39,204 nt of DNA. Origin: Rhodococcus zopfii NBRC 100606 = JCM 9919. GTDB lineage: Bacteria > Actinomycetota > Actinomycetes > Mycobacteriales > Mycobacteriaceae. The notes below the pieces were generated by a model. It was not told the DNA's origin. It ran no database searches and saw only the letters and a program-made list of their open reading frames with translations. Positions 38,847 to 39,204 of this stretch are shown piece by piece (position 1 is the first letter of the stretch; every line of letters begins with the position of its first letter). The stretch covers positions 1 to 39,204 of the forward strand of contig NZ_BCXI01000057.1 of assembly GCF_001895025.1 (NCBI RefSeq), in the 5' to 3' direction. The position numbers were made by a program, and so were the translations under genes.

Positions 38847-39204
38847 CTACTTCCGCTCCATTTCTCTACGAGCCTTGGCACGCAGAGCATCAAGGTTTCG
38901 TCCATCCGCAAGACGCCATACAAGCCAGCCGTTGTTGGAGGTTCCAGCCGCAGCATTGGCAGCACCGGTTGGCGAGTGGTAGCGAGTGTTCTGGAACCTC
39001 AACTCTCCGTCCGACTGGACAATCGCCTTGTGTGTCAATCCTTTTCGTGGCTGTGGAAAACGAAGTACCTGGCCCGTTTTCAGGAGCCCGAGGCGGAGGA
39101 GAAGTTGCATGTCTTCGTCGTACTGCGCTTTCTCTCCGGCAGTGGAAACGCCGGTCGTACGCTCCGGGACAGATGAGGAAGCACGACCAATCCGCTTCGG
39201 AGCC
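38847..39204 (-). CDS. DUF4357-domain protein, C-terminal part (runs off the window)
   Basis: Only the last 118 codons are in the window; the frame stays open to the right end, so the start lies beyond 39204. Visible is EKAQYDEDMQLLLRLGLLKTGQVLRFPQPRKGLTHKAIVQSDGELRFQNTRYHSPTGAANAAAGTSNNGWLVWRLADGR. The YHSPTGAANAAAG...NNGWLVWR part is the DUF4357 signature, a short C-terminal domain often attached to restriction-type or GIY-YIG proteins. The gene converges on the HNH gene with a 20-base gap. An ATG at 39110 would give an 87-residue form but conserved-looking residues continue upstream. Confidence 0.65.
   Translation of the reverse strand, partial: APKRIGRASSSVPERTTGVSTAGEKAQYDEDMQLLLRLGLLKTGQVLRFPQPRKGLTHKAIVQSDGELRFQNTRYHSPTGAANAAAGTSNNGWLVWRLADGRNLDALRAKARREMERK

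Noticed and set aside
1..39204. CRISPR arrays, insertion sequences or rRNA genes
   Set aside because: No regularly spaced direct repeats with unique spacers, no transposase frames with terminal inverted repeats and no rRNA-like sequence were seen.

Overview
The window is high-GC DNA from a mycolic-acid actinobacterium, most likely Rhodococcus or a close relative. The evidence is a cluster of bpa (proteasome activator), wzt (galactan ABC-ATPase) and glfT1 (galactofuranosyltransferase), an antigen-85-like mycolyltransferase, DUF3558 lipoproteins, PPE/EspG-type type VII secretion genes and abundant FadE/FadD enzymes. The run pat - esterase - enoyl-CoA hydratase - tRNA-Ser - quinone oxidoreductase - class V aminotransferase homologue - bpa - wzt - glfT1 matches, from memory, the order of the M. 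tuberculosis Rv3772-Rv3782 neighbourhood. No database search was possible, so this comparison is established knowledge plus inference.

Layout. (1) 327-4443: a type VII secretion cargo cluster. A lipoprotein plus small Esx-like protein pair is tandemly duplicated, followed by a PPE-like protein with a Gly/Ser/Pro-rich C-terminal half and an EspG-like chaperone. No secretion machinery is present. (2) 4523-6454: a C5-cytosine methyltransferase with a Vsr mismatch endonuclease, then a small DUF2510 membrane protein. (3) 6514-8894: two overlapping acyl-CoA dehydrogenase genes, probably an alpha-beta heteromeric enzyme. (4) 9305-18644: a 9.3-kb integrated phage satellite or phiRv1/phiRv2-like prophage bounded by an exact 36-bp direct repeat of the 3' part of tRNA-Arg(ACG). 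It encodes integrase, repressor, excisionase, a RepA-like ATPase, a scaffold-like protein, HK97-type major capsid protein and both terminase subunits. I see no portal, protease, connector, tail or lysis gene. (5) 18611-32048: chromosomal core with three tRNAs, a dienelactone-hydrolase-like protein, pat, a secreted 5'-nucleotidase-like enzyme, a mycolyltransferase-like protein, an enoyl-CoA hydratase, a MarR regulator, a quinone oxidoreductase, a class V aminotransferase-fold protein without its lysine, bpa, wzt, glfT1 and a long-chain acyl-CoA ligase. (6) 32114-39204: an accessory, defence-like stretch. It holds an orphan HsdR-like nuclease-helicase with an N-terminal DUF4145, a divergent Fic protein, a membrane coiled-coil protein, an HNH protein with an unusual glycine-rich region and the C-terminal end of a DUF4357 protein that runs off the window.

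How genes work together. In the satellite, the repressor and leftward operon face each other across an operator region of repeated half-sites. Replication, capsid and packaging genes then run as one leftward block with start/stop overlaps. That suggests an element that builds and fills its own capsid but depends on a helper phage for portal, tail and lysis functions (inference). In the core, wzt and glfT1 act in arabinogalactan synthesis and export, while the mycolyltransferase acts outside the membrane on the same envelope. The right-hand island is the best place to look for an undescribed defence system.
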